DNA of 30,906 nucleotides from positions 1 through 30,906 of the forward strand of contig JBNGIS010011177.1 in assembly GCA_049999725.1 (NCBI GenBank), in the 5' to 3' direction. Of the stretch, positions 9,100 through 19,165 are shown one piece after another. The first letter of the stretch is position 1; each line of letters opens with the position of its first letter. The position numbers and the translations under genes are program-made. The DNA is from Haplomitrium mnioides (taxonomy: Eukaryota > Marchantiophyta > Haplomitriopsida > Calobryales). Under the pieces are notes generated by a model. It was not told the DNA's origin. It saw nothing but the letters and a program-made list of their open reading frames with translations, and ran no database searches.

Positions 9100-10321
9100 T
9101 GTGAAGCTACTTGCTTCGCCGGTTTCTCCTCATGTGACTTTGATGTAGAGTGCACATTTAAGATGAGAGGGGAATAGAAGTAAGATTGCACACATCAAAT
9201 CCCAACAATTCCTATAGAATGTACAATAAAGAAATCCTCAATACAAAATCTCTTACCCAATATCAAACTCTTTACTCCATAAATCTCTCACCACTCTCAT
9301 GCTCTCACCCTTTCTCACTCTCCACAACTTCTCACTCTATTGGAAACCCCTCCTCAAGTGCTTGACCTCTAATGAGTCTTCTTAGCAACTCCTCCAAGAG
9401 CTCCTCCAAGCACTTCTCCAATGGTCTCTCTAAGAATGAACTCCCCAAGTGTGAAAATGAAAGTCTAAGCTCAAGCCACTCCAAGTCCCCTTTGCTCTCT
9501 CTTCTCCCTCCTTATATACTAGTCTAGCTAATTACCACCAGTAAAACCTAGAGATTCTTTAACCGTAGGTAAACGCTAGCCTTTCAATTTTAAACTCTAA
9601 AGTATCTCCTAAAGTATCTACTAAAGTATCTTTGCCTTTTCTCAAGAAGCTTCTCATTTGGAGCTTTTCTCAAAAGTAGTTCTAAAGTAACTTTAACTTT
9701 TTCCTACTTTTTCAAGAAGAAGCTTCTCATTTGGAGCTTTCCTTGACCAAACATTTGACCTAATCAGCTATTCCCTTTAATTTGTACCTAACTACAAAAT
9801 CTACTTTCATATTTCGAGATTCCCTCAAGAGCAAATCAAAGATTAAAGTAGTTTTTCTTGTCTTTTCTACTTTTTAGTCCTTCTAGAAGAATCTCTCTAA
9901 AATCCTTGATACTGATCCAAATCACCTATACTATACCTTGTTGGAAAGATTCTTAAAAAAGCTTTCTACCAATATAATAATATTTATATTTTTTGTTATT
10001 AAAATACTCTCTGTTTTGACTTTTCTGTAGAGTTCTATTTTACCTTTGACCGATTATAACTCCCGATTTACAACAGATTTTTCACTTCTGTAAATTGTCA
10101 CCAATGACATTTGACATAAATTATTTACCTATGAAATATCAGCTTTAACATGCATATAATAAGAACATAATTAAGTCTGTACAGATTTTGCTAAAAACCG
10201 AAAAAACCATATTTCCTCCAATGTCCTTGAAATCCTCCACATCCTTCCTCCAAATACCCCAACTACTATGCCATGAATTTCAAACATAGAAGAAGCCATG
10301 TATCCACCTCATGCCTTCACA
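9100..10321 (-). mobile_element. Solo LTR (1222 bp) of an unrelated retrotransposon, nested in LTR Y2
   Basis: It starts TGTGAAG and ends CTTCACA, a 7-bp perfect inverted end with TG...CA, and is flanked by GACC on both sides (9096-9099 and 10322-10325), a 4-bp target duplication. Removing it restores the Y2 module CTGACCGTC... seen intact in Y1 and Y3. It is clearly AT-richer than its surroundings and matches nothing else in the window. A TATATAAG box on the minus strand (9511-9518) with no equally good plus-strand counterpart suggests minus orientation, giving about 800 bp of U3. It contains a diverged direct repeat of AGCTTCTCATTTGGAGCTTT (about 9648 and 9720) and a short AAAGTATC(T) tandem near 9600. 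There are no coding domains, so it is a solo LTR, not a full element. Confidence 0.85.
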
Positions 10322-11532
10322 GACCGTCCCGCTGATCTTTCTCCGATGAAGACCGCAGACCCTCTCCTTCGTCCACATTTCCGATAAAGTCTGCGGGCCC
10401 CCTACGTTTGCCACGTTTTCGCTATAAACCCTCGGACGCCCTAGGCCCACCACCTCTCCGAGAAGACTTGCAAATTCCCTGGAGCCGACACGTCAGTCAC
10501 TACAAGCCCTTCGGACTGCCTGGGCCTTCCACCTCTCCGTGAAGACTTGCAAACTCCCTAGGGCCGTTACATCATCCACTGCCGTGTCGTCCGACACCGC
10601 CCCACAAAGGGGTAGGCTGACCGTTGCTTTGATTTCTTTCCGAAGTTGACCCGTGGACTTTCCCCAAGTCTTCGAGGATGCCACGTAATCCGAAGAGCCG
10701 CCTATCTCGTCGAGTAAGAACAATGCCTTCGTCGCGGTTTTGAAGCCTTCTTGTCGAAAAGCTCGCGATAAGATCAACACGTGCCTGAAGCTCCCTTCAC
10801 TAAGTTGTAGACATGCTCAATATAAGAACTACAAAGAAACTCCTCACACGCGCCCGTGCAACTTTCAAAATGTTGACTTGGTACTCTTTTGAACTTTCAA
10901 ACTAATCCTCTCCCGGTCCGAATCTTTGATAGATCATCCTTTCAGTTGATTACTCCTTTCTCTTCCGGATGGACCTCCCAACGGATCCTTATTAAGTGGG
11001 CTCCCCACATCGGAAGCTCACTCGGAACCCATTTAACCGGGCTCCTCACTTAGGAAGGTTGAATCCCACTAAGTTCTTTGGATCAGACACCACAGAACCA
11101 TCGCTCCCTTCGCATGATATTCCAACTTCTCATGCAGTTTCCATGATCCAAGGTTCTTCGCAACTTGATTATTCTTTCACCAGGTCGTTCGTCACATTGC
11201 TCACGCTCACAATTCACGCATCGCTTTGCTCTAGGTGGCCTTTCCCTTTTCCCTACTAGGACTCGATTCCCGCATCCTTATCATCTCTATGGGCTCTCGT
11301 TGGCTCCTTCGAATTATAGTAGTGCCCCTTCACTTATTGGCGACCACTGCTCCCTTCCCTTTTTCCACAATGATCCTGTTCTCCTCCTCAGATCTATGCG
11401 TTCTGCTCTTACCTACAGTTTGAAGGATTTCTACTGCTTCAAGGCGCTCTTGCCTCTACCAGAGGGGAATTGTGTCAATGCTCCTTTTGAATTGAAGATT
11501 TCTGAGTTAGCGCTCCAATTCCTTGGTTGACA
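10322..11532 (-). repeat. LTR copy Y2, outer part (5' LTR of element A)
   Basis: On the minus strand it starts at 11532 (TTGTCAACC, a decayed TGTCAGCC). It runs through a stretch near-identical to Y1 (11228-11532 versus 4620-4918, about 90%), a paired hairpin module (about 10990-11050), the TAAGAAC triplet (10705, 10766, 10818) and ACGT/W-box modules, up to the solo-LTR insertion. The outer neighbour is the 74-bp satellite. Confidence 0.8.
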
Positions 11533-11668
11533 ACAAACAAATTCAATAGATTAAACATTGATAATAGGATGTGAAGAAATAATTGCATGACGATAATGAT
11601 CGATCGACAAACAAATTCAATAGAGTAAACATTGACAATTGGATGTGAGGAAATAATTGCATGACGAT
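11533..11668. repeat. 74-bp satellite, about two copies, between two divergent LTRs
   Basis: Two units containing ACAAACAAATTCAATAGA and ATTGCATGACGATAATGATC fill exactly the gap between the outer end of LTR Y2 (11532, minus) and the outer end of LTR Z1 (11669, plus). The same unit forms a six-copy array at 23932-24389. Confidence 0.9.
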
Positions 11669-12324
11669 TGTCAGCCGGGTTTGAAGGTACTTAGTGTAAT
11701 ATTTTCAAAAAAAAAATCAAAAATTAAGTGAGAAGCCATGCAGGTTCTATGTTTTGGATCAAACGGGCTTCCAATGTACATCAAAGAGGCTCAAGACATG
11801 CTTGGAGAGAAGGGAAGGATTGAGGTTACAAGCCATAGAGGGAAAGATTGAGGAGCAACAAAGGAAACTATGGAGGCTCAGTTGGGGATAGAGAAAAGAA
11901 AAAGTGAGAATTAACCCCCTGATCGAGTGGAGTAGAGCATTACAGGTGTTGTGTGAAAGGAAGTTGAGGAAATTAGAAGACATCATCCTTATGGACCTAA
12001 GCAAGAAGGGCGATTGCTATGGGCTGTGTGATACATGGAGATCTTCTAAGAGTGAAATGTGATGTGAGGTTGGAACATGACAAGTTTACTTCAGAGGTTT
12101 GATGGAAAAAATAAAATAAAATAAAAAGTAATAAAACTACTCTAATTGTCGGTGGCCAAGCCAAGCCCACTACTCTGAAGACTACTCTATTGGTAAGACT
12201 ATTTGATCACTCGGAGGACAGCGTGCCCTAGGGAAGGGTAAGCCCTGAACTAGGTCCGTCTAGGGGCAAGAGTGTGGATATACAGGTGGCTTTATACCCA
12301 TAAGGGCTGCCTCTCGAAAGGAAG

Positions 12325-12345
12325 AAAACGTGAGAACATTATATA
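12325..12345 (+). promoter_or_regulatory. Candidate TATA box of LTR Z1
   Basis: ATTATATATTG follows the conserved GGGCTGCCTCTCGAAAG block. The corresponding place in LTR Z2 (about 28268-28282) reads CTTATATAGTG, so a TATA-like element is kept in both copies at the same position. If it is the promoter, U3 is only about 0.66 kb and most of the LTR is transcribed. Confidence 0.45.
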
Positions 12346-13382
12346 TTGCTCTAGCGATAGTGTGGAAAACTTATGGGACTAAATCCCCAGTTTGCGGAGA
12401 CTAGCGTGCGTCTAGCGACAACAAACTCTTCTGTGGGGGGTTCTTGTTTCTCACTTTGGAAGAATTCTTCATGGAGAATTGATCAGTTGCAAAGAAAGTT
12501 CAACCAATTGACATGCGAAGAAAAAAACGATCGAGTGCGAGGAGTCGATTATTTATGATCCGAAGCCCCTACAAAGAAGAATTTAATCGACGGAGAAGAA
12601 AGCCCGTGTAGTGGAAAGAAGGAATCCCCTACTGTGTTGTGAAGGTCTTTGTGAAGAAGAATTGGCTGATGCGATAAATGAAGAGCCCTGCATCGAAGGC
12701 CTGTTGTGAATTCAAATGGAGACGAATGCCCCTGAATTGAAAATGGCCTTATCTGAGAAGACCTCTGCCTCATCCGATGAGCTGCTGCGACGTTCAATTG
12801 AAGAAGAGCCTCTGAAATTGATGAATAGCCCTGGTATCACTGCGATAATCAAATCAAAGGGGGCTGCGAATGAACAAGATACGAAGGCCCTCCTTGTTGC
12901 GCTGAATTGATCAAAGTGAAGGCTGCAATATGTGGTCCTAAGCTCTGCAAAATGAGAATGTCATGAAGAATCACCTATAAAAATCCTTGCAAAGAAATAC
13001 TATGGGATGAATGGCTCTGCGATGGAAGAAAAGGTTGTGAGGCAGTCCTGCGAAATCGGAATGTGCCTGTTGTGAGCAAGTGATCTACGAGAAGTCTTGC
13101 GGAAGAAGAATTGGCCGAAGGCTCCTACAAAGAATTTAATTTGAAGATCTCTACGAGGAAGGAATGTGTTGCAAAGAATTGACCAAAGGATTCAGCATGA
13201 CCAAAAGGAAAATTGTGAAGGATGAATGTCTCTGTATGGAGAATCGAATGAGAGTGAGCGAAGCCGATGCGCGAAAAATATGAGCGATGCAACAAAGGAT
13301 TGGATTGAAGAAAATTTGTTCTACGAAGAATCGGGGTCCGATGTCCGTAGTGTACGATCTGAAGAACAGAGCGGGAATCAAC

Positions 13383-13500
13383 CTTCCTAAGTGGAGAACC
13401 CACTTAAGAGGGTTCTGATTCGCCTTCCGATGTGGGGATCCCGGTCAATGAGGATCCGATTGACCTCTCTAAGTGGGGAGCCCACTTAACAGGGATCCGC
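13383..13500 (+). repeat. Paired hairpin modules before the minisatellite
   Basis: Two modules of the form CCTAAGTGGGGAGCCCACTT lie at about 13385-13410 and 13465-13495. The core can fold as AAGTGGG, loop GAG, CCCACTT. The same pair sits before the minisatellite in every LTR copy (about 690-760, 4385-4450, 10990-11060, 19580-19640, 23160-23230, 29265-29330, 29700-29815). Confidence 0.65.
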
Positions 13501-13505
13501 AAAGG

Positions 13506-14165
13506 GAGGAACAAGGGGTGGCAAAATAGGAATATATCAACGGTCCGGCCAAAGGAGGAACGAGGGTGCCAAAAGGGCGACTTATCAACGGTCTGGCCAG
13601 AGGAGGAACTATGGTGCCAAAAGAGGGTTATATCGATGATCCGCTGGGGGCGAAACAAGGGGTGCCAAAATAGGGATATATCGATGATCCATTAGAAGAG
13701 GAACGAGAGTGCCAAAAGGGCAACTTATTGACAGTCCGGCCAGAGGAGGAACTTTGGTGCCAAAATAGGGATATATCGACGATCCACTGGGGGAGGAACA
13801 AGGGGTGCTAAAATAGGGATATATTGACGATCCGCTAGGGGAGGAAAAAAGGGTGCTGAAATAGGGATAAATCGACGATCCGTTAGAGGAGGAATGAGGG
13901 TGCTGAAAGGATGACTTATCAACGGTCCGGCCAGAGGAGGAATAAGGGTGCCGAGAGGGCGACTTATCAACGGTCCGGCTGGAGGAGGAACGATGGTGCG
14001 GAAACAGGGATATATCGATGATCCGTTAGAGGAGGGACGATGAAGCTGAAAGAGGGACTTATCAACGGTTCGGCCAGAGGAGGAACCAGGGTGCCGAAAG
14101 TGTGACTTATCAACAGTCCGGCCAGAGGATGAACGAAGGTACCGAAATAGAGATATATCAAAGAT
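13506..14165 (+). repeat. 48-bp minisatellite of two unit types, 14 units
   Basis: The anchor GAGGAAC (or close variant) recurs at 13506, 13555, 13603, 13650, 13698, 13746, 13793, 13841, 13889, 13937, 13985, 14032, 14080 and 14128: spacing 47-49, mostly 48. Units fall into two types. Type A has GGGCGACTTATCAACGG then TCCGGCCAGAGG. Type B has TAGGGATATATCGACGATCC. Long open frames across it in either direction (for example 13725-14186 minus) exist because 48 is a multiple of three, not because it codes. Confidence 0.95.
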
Positions 14166-14610
14166 CATGCGTCCGAGGAATCTCATGGGGTGGCGAGTCC
14201 GAGGAATCCAACGGGCTACCCCAAAGTGCCACGTGTCCGAGGAGGTGTCGTCCGACGTCGTTTTCTACAGGGAAGTTGGACTGTCATCTTTGACCGACAA
14301 TCCAACGTTGACCGCAATTTCGAGGAATTTTACGGTGTGGCAAGTCCAAGGAATCCAACGGGCTCCTCCGAAGCGCCATGTGTCAACTGTCTGGCGTCCG
14401 TGGAATCTCACGGGTTTCCGAGTCCGAGGAATCCAACGGGCTCTCCCGACGCACCACGTGTCACCTGTCCGATGTCCGAGGAATCTCATGGGTTTCCAGT
14501 CCAATGAATCTTACGGGATGGCAAGTCCAAGGAATCCAACATGCTCCTCCAATGTGCAATATGTCAGCTGCCCGACGTCCGAGGAATCTCACGGGTTGTC
14601 ATGCTAAAAA
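14166..14610 (+). repeat. GTCCGAGGAATC array, orientation inverted relative to other LTRs
   Basis: About ten copies of GTCCGAGGAATC or variants start at 14171, 14197, 14235, 14344, 14396, 14422, 14474, 14499, 14525 and 14577, with CCACGTGTC sites between them. The text GTCCGACGTCG...GGACTGTC matches the plus strand of LTRs Y1 and Y3, although those LTRs read minus and this one reads plus, so the piece appears inverted here. Confidence 0.6.
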
Positions 14611-15180
14611 GAGGAAAAAAACAAAGGAAAAGGTATGTCTCTTCAAACGCCGATTGCTAAAGCTACATGTGTCAGATTTGCGTGAAATCAATCTTGTTAG
14701 GAGGAGGACGACAAAGTGCAGCTATTGGCACCTATTTCAGATTCTCAATTTAGAAATAAACCCACTTTCAAGCTGTGTGAAAAGGCGGGATGCACCCCTC
14801 AACCGTCAGATAAGGGAAACAAGGACCTTCAAGGAAGGGCGGTGATGAAATGACGAGGCTGGGGGGCAAAACTAGCACGGGGATAGAATGCCTTGCTATG
14901 AAGCTAAAGGGATTGATAATTTTATGCAGAGAGAGCAACGAGATACGGAGGAGAGAGTTCTGGTGAGACCTTTGGTGAAGTGGGTGTACTCGTGAAGGAA
15001 GACCATTACAGGGTGGAGGTGGACTGAGGAGGTGCTGGGAATCATTGAGCAAGAGGCTCTAGAGGCTCAAACTATTCAGATGGACTCACATTTGAAGGAA
15101 GACCAACATTTGGAGGTGGACCAGCACTTAGAGGAGAGGAGAATTCTTTCGGTTTGTATTTCGTGAGGGGCAACTAAAGC

Positions 15181-15192
15181 GGGGGGGGGGGG
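15181..15192 (+). repeat. G12 homopolymer
   Basis: Twelve consecutive G residues inside LTR Z1, at the border of the 15190-15480 segment that resembles other LTR 3' regions. Length may be unreliable in the assembly. Confidence 0.9.
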
Positions 15193-16293
15193 TTCTGGTG
15201 TCGTCTTAACTTTGGTTTGTGCAAGAGATCAGTCCCAGAAGCATTGGGAGAGTGTAGCTGGTGTTACATTCTTATGGAGAAAGGAGAGGAGTGGCCACGT
15301 TAGTGCCTACGTACTGCGGGGAAGATCCAGCCAATTCTCAAGTGGAGTGGGTGATCCAGCAGTTGGGAGAGCTGTCTTCTAGAGGTGGAAGTTAAATAAA
15401 ACCTCTTCCAAGCATGAGGAAGTAAATTCAGGGCTTCTTGTGAGGGAAGTTAAAAAACTATCTGGACAGGGTGTGTAAGTGGGGAGAGAGTGGCAGGGAG
15501 AATAATGTTTATGGTGTTGTTGTGTTTGCAGAGTCAGGACTCATATTCGGAACACAGATTCTGAACTCTGTTTGGAACTCCAACGGATAGGGAATGGTGT
15601 GGGGAAGGCTGAAGCAAATCACAAAGGAGAATCAAAGCTTGTCTGGGAGGAAACAAGGCTGCATTACTTGCCAATCTAGTTAGGCTGGAGTGTTAGTGAC
15701 AATCTGTTGCATGACAAGTAGGAGGAGAGGTGAGGTTATGAGAGATAGGAAGAGAGGAGGATAGTTTTGTACATGTTTAGGAAGGTCAATGTGTTGGGTT
15801 CAGCTCGCGGGTGGTGATTTCTATTTGTTGGAAGGATACATCAGATAGCTTCACTTTGTTTGGGTGATGAATAGCTGGCCCCATTAGTATTTATTGATGG
15901 AAGGAGTAAATAGTCTGGGTTGTGTAGGAGGCAACCTGTAGGAGAGAATTGCAAGTCTAGGCCTGAACAAGGATTATGTACACCTATGTTCATTGAAGGG
16001 GAAATTGAATATCTGTGACTGGATTGCATCAAACTCTGTATTTGCATGTACCAAAGATTGTTTGGATCACGGTTGCTCTATGTGTTTAGTGGAGAGACAT
16101 ACAAGTCTGTCATATGCTTGGTCTGGCTAGGAAGTGTGTGCAAATACAAGGTGAGAGTTCAGGAGTGTTAAGATCTGAATTGTCTAAAGGAGTCTTCGAG
16201 GCCGTCTCATTACAGAGCCCGGTGATTCTTTGTCTCCCCTTTTCTCCGAAATAACATTGATTGGGTGTTAAGGCAGGAGGAAGTGGCGCGACA

Positions 16294-16414
16294 TAGATAT
16301 TTTTGGTGGTAGAAGGAGGGAAAAGGTTTGGAGAAACCTGAGACCAACCCGAACCCAAGTTATTACCTTGTGCCCCAGAGACCCAAAGTCAGATTGGGAA
16401 GCCCATTCCGAGAC
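16294..16414 (+). promoter_or_regulatory. Primer-binding-site region and gag leader of element B
   Basis: After the inferred LTR end, TTTTTGGTGGTAGAAGGAGG aligns with TTTTTTGGCGCTAGAAAGAG of element C (25549 onward). A TGG shortly after an LTR is the usual start of a site complementary to a tRNA 3' CCA end; I cannot name the tRNA. The leader then runs to the ATG at 16415 without an earlier in-frame ATG. Confidence 0.55.
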
Positions 16415-18469
16415 ATGGAGCTGTTGGGGGTGAGTTATTTAGGAAGAGTGGCGGACAGAAGAGACGTTTGGGTGGAAGTGGCCGTGGCCAGTGCAGGGAT
16501 GGCCAACCTAGTACCCCCCATGGGACTCAGGGGCAGATTTAAGTATAGGACCTTCAGAGGTCGAGCCAAGGAGGACCCCAACACATGGTTGGATGATATG
16601 GAGAACACTGTCGATGCCAATTGTGAGAGTCATGTGAAGATCGGCATCCTGCCTGCAATGTTGAAAGGAGAAGCCCAGCCTTGGTACAAAGACCTACCAG
16701 AGAATATCAAGAGGGACTGGGGAGCCTTCAAGGTTGCCTTTATGTCAGAATTCAGAAATATTGGGGAGGAGACAGAGGCTCTTATCCGGATGGGGCAGCT
16801 TCGAATGAAGAAGAAAGAATCGGTGCGGAAATTCTTACAAAGGTTCAAGAAGGTGGCAAGGAAGCTGGACCCACCTACCACAGATGGGATGTTGACCTAA
16901 TGGTTCCTGGTAGCCCTACCCCGAGAAATAGGGACATGGGTGAGGCAGACAAACCCTCAAGATCTGGAAGCCGCGATGACTGCCGCCCAATCCCACGTCA
17001 AAGCTGCCATCAATAGCTCTCGAAATAGGTCAAGAGCTAAGTATGAATCGGAGGACTCTTCGGAAAGCTCAGATAGTGATGAGGAGTCAAAAAAGAGCTC
17101 TGCATCCACATCAAAGAGTGAGGTTGAATCAGACAGTGGCAGTTCAAGTGAGGACAGGTCGTCAAGAAGAAAGAAGAAGAAGAAGGAGCAAAGGAAGAAG
17201 AGGGAGGCCAAGGAAAGGAAAGATCGACAATCCCACTACCAAAGGGACAGTAAGAAAAGGAGATCCAAGAAAGGCCTGGACCAAAAGCCTGAACTGGAGC
17301 CGAGCAAAAAGAAAGGGGGGAAAGACCCGCTGGAGGAATTGAGCGCAAAGATGGAGGTCCTGAACATACTCCTCGTTGGAATCAAACCAGAGGGCTGACC
17401 ACTACCCACCAAGCAGGTGGGTGCATGGTGCATCAAGTGTAACAAGCACGGACATTCTCCTCAAGAGTGCCCTGTTGAAGCCAACACCATTCATTATGTG
17501 AGGGAGGAGCCCCCGGAATACATACACGAAGAAGTAGAATATGTTCAAGAGGAGGCACCAAAAACTGTATACCAGATCAACAATGGACCCCGTACCCTCC
17601 TAGGGAGATCTGTCGGCATAGGGGCTCGGAAATCGAGTGGGTGGGCTGCAAATATGTCGTCAAGAACGACCATTATGGTGTGCTAGAACTGTGGTCAGTC
17701 AGGGCACATCTCGCCTAACTGTCTCGAGCCAAGGAAATTGAATCATGGGCAATCAGCTGCATTATGCTTCTAGTGTAAGAAGGAGGGGCATGCCATTGCA
17801 AACTGCCCCCTCAACAAGAGGCCAGAGGTAGCCTCGAATGCATGTGTGAATCCACCACAGCCCGCAGTGATCAATTTGATATTTTTGGAATGGGATGAGG
17901 CCACGAAGCTGGAACCTGAAGAGGAGGAAGTTGCACTGCCAGGTTGGGAGACCCCTACACCAGAGGACTGCTACCGGGTGGTGACTAGACTAGGAGCCAA
18001 GTCCAAAAATAAGGACAAGCACAAGAACGGGCGAAAGGCCGAGAAGGCGAAGGTTCAAAGGTTACCATCGTTGAGTGACTTAGATTACAAGCGAGATAAT
18101 CCCAAATGGTTTTATCCAAAGCAGCACGAGGAGGTGAGAAGGCAGCTCGCGGCCATGGACGCATCCGAAGAAAATGATGCGGCCACATAGACCGTGAGGG
18201 AGGTCGAGAGGCAGCAAGGGCTGAAGGAATCAAAAGAGCCCAAGGAACTTCTATTGTCCATGGCCGAGGCGCCGAAACCTAACCCTTACAGCATTCAGGC
18301 TGAAGTCAGAGACTGCCATATCACGGCTAATGTGGCGCAATTAATCAGAGATAGCCTATTGTACAGAATACAACTGAGGGAGTTGTTGATGGGAGCCAAA
18401 AGGCGGAAAAAGCTGCCTCATGTGGGGGTCTCAACAAAGCTATGGTGGGTATATGAAGATAGAGATTGA
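16415..18469 (+). pseudogene. gag: gag of element B: capsid domain, charged linker, three zinc knuckles; five in-frame stops
   Basis: Would form the virus-like particle and bind the RNA. I start at ATG 16415 because CCATTCCGAGA precedes an ATG here and in element C (25655), while the TTG at 16328 has no such support. One frame is kept to 18469, interrupted by TAA 16898, TGA 17396, TAG 17684, TAG 17771 and TAG 18188. The capsid-like domain (about 16500-16900) has FRGRAKEDPNTWLDDME, LKGEAQPWYKDL and VRKFLQRFKKVARKL. Then come a Ser/Asp/Glu-rich and a Lys/Arg-rich linker (17040-17330). Three CX2CX4HX4C knuckles lie at 17429-17470, 17681-17722 and 17765-17806; the last two each contain a TAG. A tail with FYPKQHEEV leads to the protease. 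No frameshift occurs until about 18460, so decay is mainly by point mutation. Confidence 0.9.
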
Positions 18470-19165
18470 TATCCAGATCGCTGGGTGTAGACTATCTCTG
18501 GTATCGGTGGACGGGGGAGCGAACATCAATATCATGGTTGAGGAGACTGCCCACAGATTGGGGTTCAGAGACTTCCAACCTACCGCTTGAATAATGAGAC
18601 TAGAAGACGAGTCCCAAGTCAAGCCCTTGGGTGCTCTCTTGCAAATACCTACTACAATTGGTGGGAAGGAGTTTCGATTGAATTATTTGGTGATGCGACC
18701 GGCGCAAGCATCCCCTTACCCAATACTAATTGGGAGACCGTGGCTGTACAGGGCCGGAGTCATGCATAACTGGAGGAACTCGACACTGGTCTTTGGTCTA
18801 GAGAGAAGGATAGTGCACTATGGACCGGTACCACACCAAAGGGAGACGCAACCCAAAACAGAGTATGAAAGCGAGTGGTCGGCAGAAGAGGCAAAGGATT
18901 CAGAGTACCATTATTGGGTTCAGGTAGTCAGCGAAGCCATGGAGGAAGATCTATTGGGAAAGGGTACAGTGATGGTCAACCAGATAGAGCTGGCAGGGAG
19001 CATGGAAGCCAAATCTGGCACGGAGGAGACAGTGGAGAGTTGCGTGACTGGTGAGAGTACTGGACCCACCCTAAAAGGGGAGTCATGCCCCAAAGAGTTG
19101 AGCTATCCCCACCAACAAGAAGAGAGCAGCCAGGATAAAAATGTAACTATCCGGGAGAAAAGAAC
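18453..19165 (+). pseudogene. pol: Retropepsin-like protease of element B, broken
   Basis: The frame changes near 18460, where about 11 bases present in element A are missing. The protease then reads MKIEIDIQIAGC, LVSVDGGANINIM (catalytic Asp codon 18510-18512) and HRLGF. After a TGA at 18590 the same frame continues at 18594 with DESQVKPLGALL, RLNYLVMRPAQASPYP and LIGRPWLYRAG. The tail GTVMVNQIELA (about 18967) is also present in element C. The frame ends in a stop just past the junction with LTR Y5, so RT, RNase H and integrase are absent. The protease would cut Gag-Pol; this copy is interrupted. Confidence 0.88.

Larger units (their letters stand above)
11669..16293 (+). repeat. LTR copy Z1 (about 4.6 kb), 5' LTR of element B
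   Basis: It starts TGTCAGCCGGGTTTG at 11669. Its end is placed at GCGACA (16293), about 10 bases before the PBS-like TGG, by analogy with GGCTGACA before the PBS of element C. The first 700 bases match 27792-28300 (LTR Z2), including an A-rich tract (about 12105-12140) and a TATATATT box near 12335. Further in come a GAAGAAT-rich body (12550-13390), paired hairpin modules (13385-13500), the 48-bp minisatellite, a GTCCGAGGAATC array (14165-14610), a G12 run (15181-15192), and a stretch at 15190-15480 that aligns loosely with 19980-20220. Short ORFs inside are not supported as genes. The 3' border is an inference. Confidence 0.65.

Noticed and set aside
13506-14165. CRISPR-like regular repeats
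   Set aside because: The whole 48-bp unit is repeated with no unique spacers, and it lies inside a plant-type LTR.
13725-14186. 153-codon minus frame and other long frames with Ser/Pro-rich repeats
   Set aside because: The 48-bp period is a multiple of three, so frames stay open across the minisatellite. No start context, domain or codon signal supports a protein.
16328-16414. Extending gag to the TTG at 16328
   Set aside because: Not an ATG, and the conserved CCATTCCGAGA-ATG start at 16415 (and 25655) explains the data better.
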